From Mermis nigrescens (taxonomy: Eukaryota; Nematoda; Enoplea; Mermithida; Mermithidae), in assembly GCA_036768485.1 (NCBI GenBank), contig JAVLUZ010000165.1, positions 2,306,075 through 2,370,074 on the forward strand: a stretch of 64,000 bases of DNA, given 5' to 3'. Positions within the stretch are counted from its first letter, which is position 1, and the number at the start of each line of letters is the position of its first letter. Below, piece by piece: positions 1 through 11,008 of this stretch. Under the pieces are notes generated by a model, which was given only the letters and a program-made list of their open reading frames with translations, ran no database searches and was not told the origin of the DNA. The position numbers were made by a program, and so were the translations under genes.

Positions 1-1130
1 TGGTTATTTTCTGATCTGGTTATCTGATCTGGATCTGTATCTGCCGTGAAAATGCAGAACCTGATCTTTATCTGGATCTGGATCTGTTTAGTCAAGTTAT
101 ATCTGGTTAAACAGATCAGGAAGTTATTTTTCAGCAATGGTATCCTTTCTGTTTTACGATTTCATGTGTGGGTAGGTTAGCCTCACATGCACGTGGGGGG
201 GGCGTCTGCTGGAGGTTTTGACCTTTGACCCCCAGTTCCGTGCTACTACCCCCCCCCCTTCAGAAAAGCCACAAAAAGTGCCGCTGACTCCCCCATAATT
301 TCGTGGTTTTAGAAAAATTTTTAAAGCCTCTGCAGAATAGTAAATTAAGTGATAAAAATGTATTAAAGGTTGTTTTTTCACATAAATGATCATCAGAATT
401 GACTTTTCAGAGACTTTTTTGCCTAAAAATGGGAGAATTTTGAAATTTTTTTGTCGTGTTTAGGACGTCGGAACAGACTGAAAGACATCAATTAAAAAAT
501 ATTACCTTGTTTAAAATTAACCAACATTTTATTTAAATTTGAATTATTTGTTGATTAAAATTGTTGTTGATGTCTGTGAGACAGAAAGGAACTTTCAAAA
601 GAGTACGATAAGTATTCATGAGTGATTATAATTTTAGCAGCAATGTTTAAAAAATTGCATTCGTAATTTGGATTAATGTCGTTTTTGTAAAAAAGCAGAC
701 TACACTATCTTCTGGTTGACTCAAAAGTCTAAACTTGTGAGCTTTTACTTTTTAGACAATTTTTACTGATATCATTTTTATGTAAAAGCTCTAAAATGCA
801 AATTTTCCTCGGCTCTGCCCCAGACCCCTCTGGGGGCTGTTATATTAGTCCCGCCACCCGAGACCCCCCAATCAATCTGGGCTTGGGCGCTTTACGACTT
901 CCTTTTAGCAATACAAATTGCTGCACAAAAAATATTTTTATCTGGATCTGGATCTGTATCTGGATCTTTTTAAATTTTGATCTGGCAAAACGATCTGAAT
1001 CTGGATCTGGTTATTTTCTGATCTGCTATCTGATCTGGATCTGAATCTGCCAGAAAATTTGAACCGGATCTTTATCTGGATCTGGATCTAGGTAAAAATC
1101 TGGATCTTTTACATCACTAGTGGTGACTGG
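1..1130. repeat. Diverged TCTGGA/GATCTG microsatellite blocks in direct repeat
   Basis: Blocks of ATCTGGATCTG at 1-115 and about 935-1115 share the same order of flanking words (GGTTATTTTCTGATCTG, CTGATCTTTATCTGG), so they are two copies of one unit about 1 kb apart. Between them (120-930) lies AT-rich DNA with a G/C-rich patch at 190-290 and no supported gene. Confidence 0.75.
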
Positions 1131-1162
1131 TGAGTCAACTTCAAGATAAGGATCAGATTTAC

Positions 1163-2000
1163 TCAATCTCTTTCGCGGAGCGAGAGATAATAAGCTTTAA
1201 CCGATTCGTTAGGCTGCTGTTTGTGTGGCAAAAAACGATTAAAGAGCGCACCGGTGTCCATTGGACAAAATTCGGTCATTAGCGCTTGTTTCATTTTTGA
1301 ATACGATTGTTGTATATCAGCAGGTAAAGAACGGTATAACCGCATAGCATAAGGATCAAGAAATCCAGTCGCGAATTTTAAACGATCAGCTTTGTCAATA
1401 TCATAGGCATTGGCAAGTGATTCAAATCCTGCGAAATATGCTTTTATATCCGTTTTTCCGCCATCAAAAAATTTTTTATTAGCAATTGCAAATTGCATTT
1501 GTTGCAAAAATGGTCCGCGATTCAAAGAATCAGCAAGATGCGATCTACCACGCGAGGCTTCAGATGAAGAATCTGAACTATAACGATGACGTCGTCTGCG
1601 CTGGATCTACTTTTGCGATGCCAGCGACGGCTGCGCGAGCGATCATAGCTATTAGATGAGCATTCGTCAGAAAATTTTACATGCCTTCTCCTGCTAGATG
1701 ATTCAGGTGGAGGTGCAGATTTACTTTCCAAATTTGCAGGTTCGTTGTTAATGTCAGATAGATTTATCTCGACAGGTTGCATTTCGATATTAGAAGAATG
1801 CAAAATAGGGTTATTAGGTGGTATTTCCACATTTATGGGATTAGGTACATAGTTATTTGGTAAAATTTTGCCTTGAGGTGGAAAATACTGCAGCGGTGGT
1901 GGATTTAATTGCTGCTGCGAAGTTCGTAGTGGAAGAATTAGGTACAAAAGAAGGCGCATTACGATTTAAAGACAGCAAAGGCCGAGATCGCGACGTTTGC
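1163..2000 (-). pseudogene. gag remnant of a Ty3/gypsy-like LTR retrotransposon
   Basis: Two overlapping minus-strand frames form one gag-like protein: an Arg/Ser-rich, Pro-rich N-terminal part (about 1959-1600), then the retrotransposon gag capsid-type domain with FFDGGKTDIKAYFAGFESLA, YRSLP and NESVKAYYLSL. The frames switch near 1595-1603, a one-base indel. The fragment ends at a stop at 1163 and is abutted upstream by a minisatellite at 2003. No LTR, protease, reverse transcriptase or integrase is nearby, so it is a truncated, dead copy. Confidence 0.7.
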
Positions 2001-2002
2001 GA

Positions 2003-2210
2003 CAGGGTTGCCAGGTGCAGGAGAATTCTCCTGAATTCAGGAGAATCTAAAATTTTCAGGAGCAGGAGCAGGAGAATGGGCTTTTCAGGAGAAATTTCAG
2101 GAGAAGTTGTAAACATGCAGGAGAATGCAGGAGAATTTTAAAATGTCAGGAGAATTCAGGAGAATCCTGAAAATCTAGGAGAATTCAGGAGAGTTTTCAA
2201 AACTTAAACA
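2003..2210. repeat. CAGGAGAAT minisatellite joined to a GTTGCCAGGT motif
   Basis: About fifteen imperfect units of (T)CAGGAGAAT(T), starting just after CAGGGTTGCCAGGTG. The same pair of signals recurs at 6116-6225, where the array ends in ACCTGGCAACACT, suggesting one dispersed element with a tandem interior. Confidence 0.75.
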
Positions 2211-3489
2211 GCAAGTTAAATAATGTTTCATCATATCCTTTAAATTTGTTTTTAATTTACCACATTTTTCTTTTTTCTTAAAGCTTTAAATCTTTTATTA
2301 TTATCTTTATAATTTAATGGTAGGTTTAAACTTTAAGTTCCTCTTAGTTTACAACTCGCTTAGCAAGCTCATTTTTCGAAACTATTCCTTCATGATCAGT
2401 CGGTACTACAAGTTAAAATGATTATCATACATTAAGCCTCCTTACTGTACTTACTGTAGTTAGTTAGTTGTTTCACATTAAGACTTTATTTCGTTCATAG
2501 TTAAAACCTAAGTGTTAAGTTATAGGTAACTATATCCAAATAAGTTTCGTGCTTCCGTAGTAAATCATTCATTCATTCATTTATTTATTCACTTAATATC
2601 ACGAAGTGCAGAAATACATAGCTTTACACACCGTCTAATTGTTTTTATCAGTTTCATAGACGTTTGCAAACACCGTTTTTTTCCACTTTTTGGTCTATTT
2701 GTCAACCAAAATTTTGGGAAATGGAAAAATTTTTTGGGCTTGGTTGGCATTTGTGGAAACTTTTTGTATTGTTAAAAATTCGCTTTAGAGAGTAAAAACT
2801 TCAAAATTTTTCGGCGCTTCGCGCCGAATTGATTAAATTCTTACTTATTAGTAATCCTTAAGCCGCGCCGCGCCAATTGCAGCATTTTTATCGACAATTT
2901 TGGGCACTTATTCAGTTTAGGAGGTACAGGGTTTTTTGACTGGTTTTTCCGAATTTTTACGGCTAAAGTTTCTAATATGGTTTTGTCTCCAATTTTCCTA
3001 AAAATAATTTTTTCTGATAGATTCGAGGACGCTGAGTCCAGAAATGAAAAGCGTTAATGGGGCCGACGGATATTAGTGGAGATAGAGCCCTTCAAACTTG
3101 CAAAAAACGTGATTATTTCGATGTTCTTAGGACTCCATCTCCACAAATATTCGTCAGCCCTCAAAACGCTTTTGTTTTCTGGACTTAGCGTTGTCGAATC
3201 TATCAGAAAAAATTATTTTTAGGAGAATCGGTGACAAAAAATTTTTGAATAAAAAAAATTATGCAAAAAAAATTATGCTAAACCCCATTTTTAACATTTC
3301 TACATTACAGTTCTGACGTTAAAAAAGCGTAAAAACACTGTTATCGGGAAACTTGAGAAAAAACCATATTAGATAAAATTTGGTGATTAGATCCATGCGA
3401 GCTAAATTTTTGGCAAATAGATACTTGCCCACAACTCACCAGCTTGCTTATACGAACATCTTAGGCTAAGGCTTAGAAAGTGTATTCAC

Positions 3490-3611
3490 ATTGGTGCCAG
3501 CTGATGGTCTAAGCCTGAGACAATTGGGGCGAAAATTGCGGAACGAGTGAAGCGAGCGGAGCAATTTTTGCCCCAATTGTGCCTTAGGCTTAGACCATCA
3601 GCTGGCACCAA
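3490..3611. repeat. Near-perfect hairpin, arms about 50 bp
   Basis: ATTGGTGCCAGCTGATGG through a loop rich in GCGAGCGGAGC to CCATCAGCTGGCACCAAT. Both arms also carry CTTAGGCTTAG-like words. Lies inside the 2671-5543 element. Confidence 0.85.
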
Positions 3612-4139
3612 TTTGATATGCACGGCAAGTCTGAAATAATAACCGTGATGAATCGATTACACCCTGCTTCGGCTTTGTTAACGTCAGAACTGTAATGTAG
3701 AAATTAAAAATTGGGTTTAGAATAATTTTTTTTGCATAATTTTTTTTCAAAAATTTTTTTGTCACCGATTCTCCTAAAAACAATTTTTTCTGATAGATTC
3801 GAGGACGCTGAGTCCAGAAAACAAAGCGTTTGGGCGGTTGACGAATATTCGTGGAGATAGAGCCCTTAGAACATTGAAATAAACACGTTTTTTGCAAGTT
3901 TGAAGGGCTCTATCGCCACAAATATTCGTCAGCCCCCCAAACGCTTTTCATTTCTGGACTCAGCGTACTCGAATCTATCAGAAAAAGTAGTTTTAGGAGA
4001 ATCGGAGATAAAACCATATTAGAAAAAAATTCCTTTTTACAACACAGAAAACCTATTATAGGTATGTTAAACACGCTGATCACGAATTTTATAATGATTT
4101 TTCACAAAAATGCCAAAATTTTTCCAGTAGATTCATGTG

Positions 4140-4279
4140 ACTGACCAAATGTTGGTGCCAGCGTTTAAAATAAGCCTAAGTAATGGGATGCAACTCGCGC
4201 CGCTTGCTTTGCTCGCTCCGCTCGTCGCATCCCATTACTCAGGCTTATTTTAAACGCTGGCACCAACATTTCGGTCAGT
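4140..4279. repeat. Near-perfect hairpin, arms about 55 bp
   Basis: ACTGACC...TGTTGGTGCCAGCG pairs with CGCTGGCACCAACA...GGTCAGT around a loop of GCTCGCTCCGCTCG. A homologous but inverted and partly degraded copy sits at 18950-19090. Confidence 0.85.
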
Positions 4280-4539
4280 CCATGATACTAAGCCTAAGCC
4301 TAATCAGCTGGTAAACCAGCAAAACATCACGAATACCTTTCAATCTTTATCGAAATTAATCAGCGTTTCTTTAACTACGCTTGTCATTAATTGATATTTT
4401 CGTGAAAAATGATTATCAAATTCGTGATCAGCGTGTTAAACATGCCTAGACTAGGTCCTCTATGACTGAAAATTCGAAAAACAGACAAAAAACCTGTACC
4501 TCCTAAACTGAATAAGTGCCCAATTTTGTCTAGAACTTC

Positions 4540-5150
4540 ACTACGATTGAAAATCCTTATCTTCTGCACGGATTCGGTTAGTTTTTGTAATGCAAAAATG
4601 CGTTTTAGAGAAGTAAAACTACAAAAATTTTTCAGCGCTTAGCGCCGAGTTGATTTAATTCTTTTTTGTTATTAATATTTGAGCCTGCCGCGTCAACTGC
4701 AGCATTTTTATCGACAATTTGATCTAGAACTTTACTACGATTGAAAATCCTTATTTTCTGCACGGATTCAGTTAGTTTTTTAATGCAAAAATGCGTTTTA
4801 GAGAAGTGAAACTACAAAAATTTTTCGACGCTTCGCGCCGAATTGATTTAATTTTTTTGTTATTAATATTTGAGCCGCGCCGCGTCAACTGCATCATTTT
4901 TATCGAAAATTTGATCTAGAACTTTACTACGATTGAAAATCCTTATCTTCTGCACGGATTCAGTTAGTTTTTGTAATGCAAAAATGCGTTTCAGAGAAGT
5001 GAAACTACAAAAAATTTTAGCGCGCCGAATTGATTTAATTCTTACTTGTTATTGATGTTTAAGCTGCGTGCGGCGCCAATTGCAGCATTTTTATCGATAA
5101 TCTGGTCCTAGAACTCCACTACGATTGAAAATCCTTACCTTCTGCACAGT
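4540..5150. repeat. Tandem repeat, about 195-bp unit, three copies
   Basis: Units begin near GCACGGATTCAGTTAG at about 4567, 4760 and 4957, share a CTTCGCGCCGAATTGAT core and end with CGATTGAAAATCCTTA. Part of the fold-back element. Confidence 0.8.
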
Positions 5151-6115
5151 TTTGAAATGCAAAAATGATTTAAAGAGCTAAAATTTCAAAATTTTCTAGC
5201 GCTTCGCGCCATTTGATAAATTATAGTTTTAATTGTCAAAAACGACTTCAGAATTGGCTAAAATGCTTTACTGAAGGAAGGAAATTCAAGTTTCAACATA
5301 AATAACGTTACTGATTGTGATATTCTTGTAGAGCGCGAAATTTTTAATACAAAAAGTGCATCAAACACCGCTATTGCATGTGTACATAAAATTTTCCACT
5401 TAAAAACACTGATTTTTCAACACAGGCGCTCTATTTTGAACGTTTTTAGACCTCCCAAAAAATGTGGAAAAAAGTCGGAAAAAGTGGAAAAAAATTTTGG
5501 GTTCGGTCTATAATGTCAACCAAATCGCTGGGAAAAAACGGTGTTTGCAAAGCGCCTATAAACATTTTTTTGATATATTTCAAAACGTAAGGATTTGCTT
5601 GCTACTGAAGTACATACAATTAGTAATAAAGTATTATTTATTTTTTCAAAAGACATTGCAAACAGGGCTCTTTTCAGAAATTTTTGATGATGTAAGTGCA
5701 ACTGAAAATTGGCGGTCACTGTTTTAAGCACAGAAACTGTTTTTTTCGAATAATGTGTATTGTAAACAATGCGACCTCTTTAGCTTAGGCCCTTGAGCAG
5801 TATATCCTGATGAAGATCAGGAATCTGTTATTGAATGTTTGTCAGCTGTTGATGTTGAATAAAATGTTATACTTTGTGGTGCAGCATTAGTCTTCCATTA
5901 TTTTTGCATCTGCCTGTATAATGCAGATATGCTCCATGAGCTTTTTGTGAGAGAATTAATGTTCATTATTTAGCCTTGAGTGTCCTTAGGATTAACAGGC
6001 AAGAGATCAGAATAAAATAGTTGGGTGAACCAAGGTAAATTGGCCTGAGCATGCTTGATATGCATGTGTACATACAATTGTAGATCTGCTGTACAACCTT
6101 TCCTGCAAAATATGA

Positions 6116-6225
6116 GCCAGGAGAATTTTCAGGAGAATCAAAATATTTTCAGGAGAATTGCAGGAGAATTTTTCCCCAATTTTACCTCTGTGCAGGAGAA
6201 TCTGAATTTTGGGACCTGGCAACAC
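6116..6225. repeat. Second CAGGAGAAT minisatellite
   Basis: Five to six CAGGAGAAT units ending in CTGGCAACACTCG. Related to 2003-2210. A further short piece at 6316-6373 has ends CAGGGATGGCAA and CCTGGCAACACTG. Confidence 0.65.
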
Positions 6226-6892
6226 TCGATCCCAGGGTTGCTACGCTTAACCACAGGGTGGAAGTTCTTTAGGGGTCCGCGGCAGTTTTTCTGGGTAGCT
6301 TCCATATGCTTTGTACAGGGATGGCAATTTTCTCAAGAATTCTGATAGTTTTCAAATTTTAACCTGGCAACACTGATTAACTGTTCTCTTTGACATTCAC
6401 CCAACTTTATTCGGAAAAAACACAGGGGTAAAACAAAGTCGCAAATGCCATGCGTGCCAATCGTGACCAATTTAGACAAGAACAAGACAAGATAATGTTT
6501 ATTGTCCAGAAAAATACACGAAATTTGATAGAACAAAAATGCATGATAAAACAGCAAACATAAAAAATTGATTTTAGGGGTCGCTTATATTAGCGGGGCT
6601 CGGTAGCAGCAGGCCCGTATCCAGGATTGGTATTCCTACACTTGGTTGAGACCTACCTTTTGTGTGTGCAGTAAGTTTTCTAGCAGTAAGCGTATGTAGA
6701 AGCTCTGGTCTCGGCTTTCCTAGGTTTTCGAACGCGCTGATTCCAATGATGACATTTTTAAAGTGCAAAATTACGCGCATAACCGGTTAAAACCCTATGC
6801 ACCAATCTGAATTCCTACACCTAGGAAAGGATTCTAAATATTCACTGGGTTGTTGGGCATTGGTGTAGCTGGTTCATATATGTATTAAGATT

Positions 6893-7260
6893 AGAGCTGT
6901 GCCGGGGCCGCCTTTTTTGCCGGGGCCGTGGCCGGGGCCTGGCCAGGGCCAATAATAGCGTGCTTTACCATGCTCATAGTACGACCCTGCCCTACCCCTT
7001 TTATGTACCTATGCATATATTCTTGCTTGTAGATATGCACGTCAAGCGTTAATATTTGTTGGGATTACAAGATATAACAGAACATGGGCATTGGGGGATC
7101 TAGATTCCCCCAGAATTCACATTCCCCCCAGAAAAAATCCGCTAGACCCCCCAGAAATTGATTTTTCAGAATTTTTTCTGTTTTTCTGCGGTTTTTTATG
7201 CTAATGGATAGCTCTCATTGAGAAACGCGAGAAAAGGGTGTTTTTTCGACCCCCACGTGC
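6893..7260 (+). repeat. Dispersed repeat, inverted partner at 25985-26418
   Basis: Begins GAGCTGTGCCGGGGCCG, passes through CAGGGCCAATAATAGCG, GTAGATATGCACGTCAAG and AACATGGGCATTGGGGG, and ends in the MITE core around GATAGCTCTCATTGAG. The same words appear in reverse complement and in the same order at 26418-25985. Confidence 0.85.
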
Positions 7261-8066
7261 ACGACTTCTCGATTATTCCTTATCTATAGTCTGTCCCATT
7301 CCAACGGGCCTATTTTTGCTAAAGTCTTATTACTGTATTAGTTTTTCACTGCGCAGATTACGTTCCCGTAGCGTGCTGGTTGCGTTAAACTCTTCTTATC
7401 AGTGTTCAATGTGCTTTGCCTAATATATGGTGCATCTAAACAAATTGCCGCGGCGACCCAAACCGTAAAATATTCTGGTACAGTAATAAGCCATGAAGTG
7501 GAAATGTGCCGTTTGGAATGGAACAGACATAGTTTGTAATCTGGTGCACGAATTCAAATGAGCCAAATGCCCATTTGTGACACCCGATTTCGTGATTGCC
7601 TGACAAACTAATTGATTCACACCATAAATTGCTGATTCGTTGCTGAAAAATCTGAACTTACCTATGTGAAACGGACTAAATAGGTACGTGTATACATACG
7701 TCACATTTCGTAGAGGAAACATGATTAGTTTTCTCGATAATGATGTACAATGTCTTCGACTTATTTGTTTGAAGTGACGTCTTACTGTGATTATAATTTC
7801 TTCCTTTTCTTTTCTCAAGTGTCAAAAAATGAGCTAGGCAGTAGACTGGGCGTCGATAGCTTCGCTGCTAGTTGCGAAAGAAATTTTCCCCGTTCTGGCA
7901 AAACTCTAGCTTTATGGTGCCTAGACTTGTTTCCTGCAAATCTATTAATTACGTTGATTCCATATCTATCTACTTTTTAGGGTTCGGTCGGACGCAGATA
8001 GCTGAAAAAATATTTAGGTAAATTTTTGTGCCAGGCTCAAGCATTAGACATGACAAGAAAGTAGTG

Positions 8067-8175
8067 ATCGACCGAGGCCCCGGCCTCGGCCCCGGCCCCG
8101 GCGAATCCCCGGCCATTTTTAAGCATCCCCGGCCCCGGCCGGGGCAAGGTCGAAAAATGGCCGGGGCCGGGAAAA
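8067..8175. repeat. CCGGGG-rich element
   Basis: GTGATCGACCGAGGCCCCGG followed by alternating CCCCGG/CCGGGG. Reverse-complement relative at 10648-10712 (ends GGTCGATCACTAC). Strikingly GC-rich in an AT-rich setting. Confidence 0.75.
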
Positions 8176-8871
8176 ATTTCGTGTAATTCGTATTTTGTAC
8201 AGGCTTTGATACTGGCACTTATTTATCAATGAGCAAGTGTTAATTTTGAGAGCTGTACTGATTAGACCATATGTATACTTACTTAATCATTGTTATAACT
8301 TCGCTGCTGTGTATAAATGAGCTTTTACTGAATAAATGTTCAGGAAAATCTGCATGTTTTCGATTCCTCCACTTAACTTATTTAAACTAAATGCTACTTT
8401 TAACTCATTCATTCATGGCTATGGCTGAAAGATTTAGAGTTGACAAATACGTTCTATTTCTAGTTGAATTGTACGTTTTCAACAAACTATTTTTACAAAA
8501 AACACTTTTACATTTAATTGAATGGGAACCGCGTGCTTTAAAACGCGTTTCTTGTGTAATAGTTATTAGGACGGAGGTTAATTATAGGCGTATGTAAATT
8601 ACGCTGCAGAATTGCGTCTGATCCGATAAACTAAATATGTCTCATATAGTTTCCTAAGGTCCAGAGTTGAGGAAGGGGTGGAATCCCAAATTGGAGGACC
8701 AGCAAATTAAGTGGTGGACTATTATTAGCCGACTCTATTTTAATGTACGAGCTTCTTGTGCTTGTACAAAGATCTCCGAAAAGGTTTTTGTATGAGCTAA
8801 CAAATTTTTGTAGCAATATTATTTAAATATATTTTTAAGCATACACATTTTCGCATACTATCAGTATGAGA

Positions 8872-9800
8872 CAGTGTTTTTTTGTACAACGTACCTTTGA
8901 ATATACATGAACAAAGATGGTCCCCAAAAGTCTTTGTACATTTTGTACACACAAATTTTTGGTTACTATAATATGGTACAGTGGCGATTTTAGTGTGGTA
9001 AAACAGGGTATTTTGACTTTTGATTGTATATTTTAGCTAATTTCTGGGTTTCTAACGCCAAAAATTACTAAAATTGTCTCAAAACGGCGCGAAGCGCCTA
9101 AAAATTTGACATTTTTCCATTCTAAATACAAATTTTGCCATTTTAAAGATATATAGGACAGACAATTTTTCATATCGGAGTGAAGCTCCGAAAATTTTTT
9201 GGAATTTTACACCTTTTTACAGTTTTTATCTTCCCAAAAATTTTTGTACATGTACAAAGATAGTCCTGAAAAGTCTTTGTACATCGGGTGAAATCTTTGG
9301 CGAATTAAAAAAAACACTGTTTTGTACATGAAAATTTTTGTATTTTTTAATATGGTACAGTAACGATTTCAGTGTGGTAGAACATAGTTTTTCGACCTTT
9401 AGTAGTGTATTTGGCTAGTTGTTGGGTTTCTGAATATTTGACATTTTTCCATTTTTCCATTCTAAGCGCAGTGTTGTTTATTACAAGATTTAATTCGCAT
9501 ATTACAATTTTTGTAATATTTCTGATTTTGTAGTACAACTTGTTTTAGCTTTCTCAGTCGAGTTTTTTGTGTGAATTCCATCAGAAGCTCATACAAATTT
9601 CGGCACTTCGCGCCGAACTAATATTATCAACTAAATTCAGGCCGAATTATCACATTTAGAAGCACGGTCTTTTTGTATTCGGCGAAGATTTTTGCTGATG
9701 TACAAAGACGTTTCAGGACCGTATTTGTACATGTACAAAGATTTTTGAAGAACAAAAACTGTAAAAAGGTGTAGAATTCCTTATTGCGAATTCTACCATT
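8872..9800. mobile_element. Cluster of TGTACAAAG-family hAT-like MITEs, nested
   Basis: First copy runs from CAGTGTTTTTTTGTAC (8872) to AAAACACTG (9319). A second, broken copy wraps on to about 9800. Internal hallmarks are TGTACATGTACAAAGA, GGTTACTATAATATGG and GGCGCGAAGCGCC. Same family as 20075-20490, 22200-22990 and 58368-58814. No coding capacity. Confidence 0.75.
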
Positions 9801-10647
9801 TCAAAGATTTTCAGGGGGGTAAGCGGCTGCAAAAATGGAGCCGCTTACCCCCTTCCCTTGAAAATGGCCGAGAAATATACATGTGACAGGGGATTTGGGC
9901 CATCCCCCACCCACGCTTTGAAGCCCCGAACTTCCTTGAAAGTCAGAAAATATTTGACCACCCTCCCCCATTTTTTGGCGAAAACCTGCACTTTTTTTGG
10001 CTATTTTTATGTGTTTTTACCATTTTTGATCTAGTCGCTAACCCCTTCCTTCTAGAAATGGCGAGGGACCCCTACCCTAGATTTCTAGCCGTTATATGTA
10101 TACTGAGGGACCCTCATAAAATTTTAAGCGATTACATGCATGTTTTATAGTGATAGTTTATCTATTTACTCTAGCTCACATTCTAAAATAATGTATCACT
10201 TCGTATAATTCTAACAGATAGGTACACTTTTGCCCTACTAAAAAATTTAGTTCAAAAAAAATTCAAAAGGTTTTCACCAAAAATCGTCTGACAGTGACTT
10301 GTGTCTTGGACCCTGAGGGGGGTAATACCCCTCCCTCTCATGGGAATATGTGATGTCTCATTTATTACATCCAATACCTATTGCATCCAATCGCTACAGC
10401 AGCAGTAGCAGTAGCGAAGATCCAAATGATATAGAGTGTGCTAATAGCAGCGACATAGACTTTTATTGATGATTCAGACAATGAAACACTGGACTAAATT
10501 TGTTTCTTGTGACATAAATAGTAATAAAACTTGATATGAAAAGGCGCACCTAACTTTGCGCTTGCCATTTACTACTGAATGGAGCAGTCGCTCATTATTT
10601 TTTTCTATGCCCACCCCAAGTATGTATTATGCAATAATATTTTCCTT

Positions 10648-10712
10648 GTCTCCACCCGGCCAGCCCCGGCCCCGGCCCCAACCGAAAAAAGTCGCCCCGG
10701 TCGATCACTACA
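10648..10712. repeat. CCGGGG-rich element, inverted relative of 8067-8175
   Basis: GCCCCGGCCCCGGCCCC followed by GTCGCCCCGGTCGATCACTAC in mirror arrangement to the 8067 copy. Confidence 0.65.
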
Positions 10713-11008
10713 AGAAAGTACATTATTCATTGTCCAGAGAAAAAAACCAAATACGCGAGTGCATGACGAAATGGTGGCTGAATTTACGTATTCTCCTTTA
10801 CCAAATTGGAAAGATAAATCCAGGGTTGGCAAGGCTGGGTTTTTTGAACTTGGGTTTTTTGTGGGTTTTTTGGGTGCAAGAAATCGTTGGGTTTTGGGTT
10901 TTTGGGTTTTTTATCCACAGGTTAAGAATTTATTTGTAATGGAATTAAATACTGCGTATTGTCAATGTTTTTTGTATTATGGTTGTTCCTTTTACAATTG
11001 CTTGCGAT

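Larger units (their letters stand above)
2671..5543. mobile_element. Fold-back transposon with 8-bp target duplication TTTGCAAA
   Basis: TTTGCAAA occurs at 2663-2670 and at 5544-5551, directly flanking inverted ends CACCGTTTTTTTCC and GGAAAAAACGGTG. The inside has long inverted segments (about 2895-2950 against 4475-4535; 3000-3250 against 3740-4010), two strong hairpins (3490-3611, 4140-4279) and a three-copy tandem repeat of about 195 bp (4540-5150). The 8-bp duplication fits hAT-like insertion, though the ends do not start with the usual CAG. No transposase is present. Confidence 0.8.

Noticed and set aside
5464..5731. Opposed ORFs of 87 and 71 codons
   Set aside because: They start in the terminal repeat of the 2671-5543 element and have no recognisable domain.
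9822..9850. Small hairpin GTAAGCGGC...GCCGCTTAC as a terminator or RNA gene
   Set aside because: Terminators of that kind are bacterial; here it is part of a MITE arm.
10385..10470. Ser-rich reading frame (SSSSSSEDPNDIECANSSDIDFY-like) as a transposase N-terminus
   Set aside because: Only about 25 codons before a stop with no domain around it; suggestive composition but not enough to call.
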